From contig NZ_RBAN01000003.1 of assembly GCF_003626655.1 (NCBI RefSeq), forward strand, positions 1 to 64,000: DNA of 64,000 bases. The letters are read 5' to 3'. Below, in pieces: positions 62,516 through 64,000 of the stretch (position 1 is its first letter; every line of letters begins with the position of its first letter). The stretch is from Micromonospora costi. Lineage in GTDB: Bacteria > Actinomycetota > Actinomycetes > Mycobacteriales > Micromonosporaceae. A program made the translations under genes and the position numbers. The notes below the pieces were generated by a model. It made no database searches and was not told the DNA's origin. It saw nothing but the letters and a program-made list of their open reading frames with translations.

Positions 62516-63190
62516 TCAGCGGATCCGTACGAAATACCGGGCACGATCGTGCGGCAGCCCCGGCGCGCCGTCGACCACCAGGTCGGCGTGCTCCGCCGTA
62601 CCGTCGGCCGAGAAGTGCGCGGCCTCGCCCGCGTGCCAGCGCCGCAGCTCGGGCAGGATCTCCGGGCCGTCCCGGGCGACCGCGCGGGCCAGCCGCAGCG
62701 GCGCCGGCGCGGTCACGAAGACGGCGAGGGTCAGTTCCGGGCGTACGGCGGCCCGCGCCGCGCTCACGCCCTCGACGACGAGCACCGGGCCGACCGGCAC
62801 CGCCACCTCGTCCGGCAGGAACCGCCGCCGCACCCAGCTGTACCGGTGGTACGCCCCGGGCCGCCCCGCCCGCAGCGGGGCCAGGACCCGCTCCTCCAGC
62901 CTGGACCAGAAGGTGAGCTGGTCGTCCCAGCCGGCGAGCAGGTCGTCGGTGTGCACGACCGGCGGTCGGGTGCCGCCGGGCTGCGCCGCGAGGGCGTCCG
63001 CGAGGTGCGCCGCGAACCGGCTCTTGCCCGCGCCGCTCGGCCCGTCGACCGCCACGATCCGGGTACGCCCCAACCGCGCGGGCGCGGCCAGCACCCGGCG
63101 CGCCAGATCGGCGTACGGCTCGACGACCGCGACCGGCGTCGCCGCCCGCCCGGACCCGACCCCCCTGTCCGCCGGGGCGTTGCTCGGCAT
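62516..63190 (-). CDS. Uridine kinase-like P-loop protein
   Basis: A 224-residue P-loop kinase: RIVAVDGPSGAGKSRFAAHLADAL carries Walker A GPSGAGKS (about 49-56), VVHTDDLLAGWDD is the uridine-kinase-type switch, LVVEGVSAARAAVRPELTLAVFVTAP is the Walker B-like strand and the lid is RWHAGEAAHF. Actinobacterial members are annotated uridine kinase or pantothenate-kinase-like; the substrate is not proven. The first ~25 residues are disordered. It lies 75 bases upstream of the M20 gene and may share its transcript. Confidence 0.72.
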   Translation of the reverse strand: MPSNAPADRGVGSGRAATPVAVVEPYADLARRVLAAPARLGRTRIVAVDGPSGAGKSRFAAHLADALAAQPGGTRPPVVHTDDLLAGWDDQLTFWSRLEERVLAPLRAGRPGAYHRYSWVRRRFLPDEVAVPVGPVLVVEGVSAARAAVRPELTLAVFVTAPAPLRLARAVARDGPEILPELRRWHAGEAAHFSADGTAEHADLVVDGAPGLPHDRARYFVRIR

Positions 63191-63239
63191 CGCGCCAGTA
63201 TGCCGGGCGGCGTCCGGCGCGGGACCGGGGTCCGCCGGG

Positions 63240-63446
63240 GCGGCCCGGCGCCCGTTCGAAGCAGGCGGTCCGGGCGCCCGTGGGGTTGAAGCGGCCCGGC
63301 GCCCATTCGGAGAACGCGGTCCGCGGCGAGCCGGCGCCCGTGGGGTTGGGGCGGCTCGGTGCCCGTTCGGAAAGGCGGTCCGCGGCGAGCCGGCGCCCGT
63401 GGGGTTGGGGCGGCCCGGTGCCCGTTCGGAGTACGCGGTCGGCGGC
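63240..63446. repeat. 60-bp tandem repeat, about 3.5 copies
   Basis: Copies begin at 63240 (51 bases, internally shortened), 63291 (60), 63351 (59) and 63410 (partial), each beginning GCGGCCCGG and containing CGCCCGTGGGGTTG. It fills most of the 363-base gap between the divergent kinase-like and rhodanese genes. The rest of that gap shows no gene. Confidence 0.85.
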
Positions 63447-63553
63447 GGCCGATCACGTCCGGGGGAATCCGTTCACCCGCCGGCGTCCGCGCGTCCGTTC
63501 GGCAGGCGGGGCGTCGGCCGGCTGGGCATGATCGGGAGGTGCTCCGTGACGTG

Positions 63554-63955
63554 ATGAGCCCCGGCGTCGAGGCCCTGCTGGAACAGGCCCGCTCCGGGCT
63601 GCAGCGGTTGACCCCGCACGAAACAGTCGAGGCTTTACGCGGCGGCGCGTTGCTGGTCGACACCCGCAGCGACCGGCACCGCCGGGAGCAGGGCGACCTG
63701 CCCGGCGCCATCGTCATCGACCGGACGGTGCTGGAGTGGCGGCTCGATCCGGCGAGCCCGTGGCGCATCCCCGAGGCCACCGGGTACGACCGCCAGATCG
63801 TGGTGGTGTGCCGGCACGGCTACAGCTCCAGCCTCGCCGCGGCGAGCCTCCAGGCGCTGGGGCTGCGCCGGGCGACCGACATGATCGGTGGCGTCCAGGC
63901 GTGGATAGCGGCCGGCCTCCCCCTGGCCGATCACCCCGCCGACGTCCGCCCCTGA
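63554..63955 (+). CDS. Rhodanese-domain protein
   Basis: A 133-residue single-domain rhodanese. ALLVDTRSDRHRREQGDLPGAIVIDRTVLEWRLD is the family opening; the active-site loop is VVVCRHGYSSSLAAASLQALG with the catalytic Cys, and the ending DMIGGVQAWIAAGLP matches the family (GGxxAWxxAGLP). It transfers sulfane sulfur from a donor to an acceptor. The start is ATG 63554 or GTG 63551, both after GGGAGG at 63534. Upstream is the 60-bp repeat tract; 45 bases remain after the stop. Confidence 0.9.
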   Translation: MSPGVEALLEQARSGLQRLTPHETVEALRGGALLVDTRSDRHRREQGDLPGAIVIDRTVLEWRLDPASPWRIPEATGYDRQIVVVCRHGYSSSLAAASLQALGLRRATDMIGGVQAWIAAGLPLADHPADVRP

Positions 63956-64000
63956 CCGCCCCCGCCCTGCCCTTGCCCTGCCGCCCCGCCCCTGATGCCG

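Noticed and set aside
62764..63780. Minus-strand frame through the 60-bp repeats with a repeated peptide
   Set aside because: It overlaps the kinase-like and rhodanese genes in the wrong frame, and the repeat lengths (51, 59, 60) would not keep frame.

Overview
The window reads as chromosomal DNA of a high-G+C actinomycete, most probably Micromonosporaceae (Micromonospora or a close relative). The evidence is strong G/C third-position bias, GTG starts at about a third of genes, two clpP genes in tandem beside clpX and tig, mycothiol-type redox genes, and intergenic palindromes of the kind common in that family. The genus is an inference; no search was run. From memory, the gene order matches the Mycobacterium tuberculosis block Rv2457c-Rv2477c (clpX, clpP2, clpP1, tig, rpiB, Rv2466c, pepN, Rv2468c, HNH protein, glbO, Rv2474c-like, thioesterase, ABC-F), interrupted by lineage-specific blocks.

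Layout. 1-660: the 5' end of a 16S rRNA gene running off the left edge, with its leader and three tandem promoters. 1.0-6.6 kb: a nitrilase-family amidase and the protein quality-control genes clpX, clpP2, clpP1 and tig, with a close match to a ClgR operator before clpP1. 6.8-9.0 kb: tRNA-Pro and tRNA-Gly. The tRNA-Gly carries an 86-bp direct repeat whose second copy lies 1.77 kb away; between them are a 5'-truncated tyrosine integrase and a lone SUKH (SMI1/KNR4) gene, the remains of an integrated element. 9.1-19.6 kb: accessory and housekeeping genes (SRPBCC, P-loop, GNAT, royal-jelly-like protein, secreted M14 carboxypeptidase, rpiB, DUF1015, DsbA-like reductase). 19.9-23.3 kb: pepN and two small genes.

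23.3-36.1 kb is the most coherent system. It is a 12-gene minus-strand operon, mostly joined by 1-4 base overlaps, for tryptophan breakdown through kynurenine, 3-hydroxyanthranilate and 2-aminomuconate to pyruvate and acetyl-CoA. A divergent Lrp/AsnC regulator faces its first gene. A recognisable kynurenine formamidase is missing; an amidase-signature enzyme ends the operon. 36.2-45.5 kb: a sortase pair, HNH protein, MscS channel, MFS transporter, truncated hemoglobin, YbjN protein, thioesterase and the ABC-F factor EttA. 45.8-49.8 kb: otsA overlapping an otsB-GH15 trehalase-like fusion. 49.9-57.7 kb: cobalamin genes (Met8-CobA fusion, cobT, cobC/cobD-like, and a CobB/CbiA-like protein lacking key catalytic residues) flanking a bifunctional penicillin-binding protein. 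58-64 kb: SURF1, ATP-dependent DNA ligase, an M20 dipeptidase, a uridine-kinase-like protein and a rhodanese, with two G/C tandem-repeat tracts.

Several convergent gene pairs end at strong perfect hairpins. The best leads for new biology are the degenerate CobB homologue, the kynurenine operon with its missing step and unusual dioxygenase, the att-bounded remnant, and the recurring intergenic palindromes.
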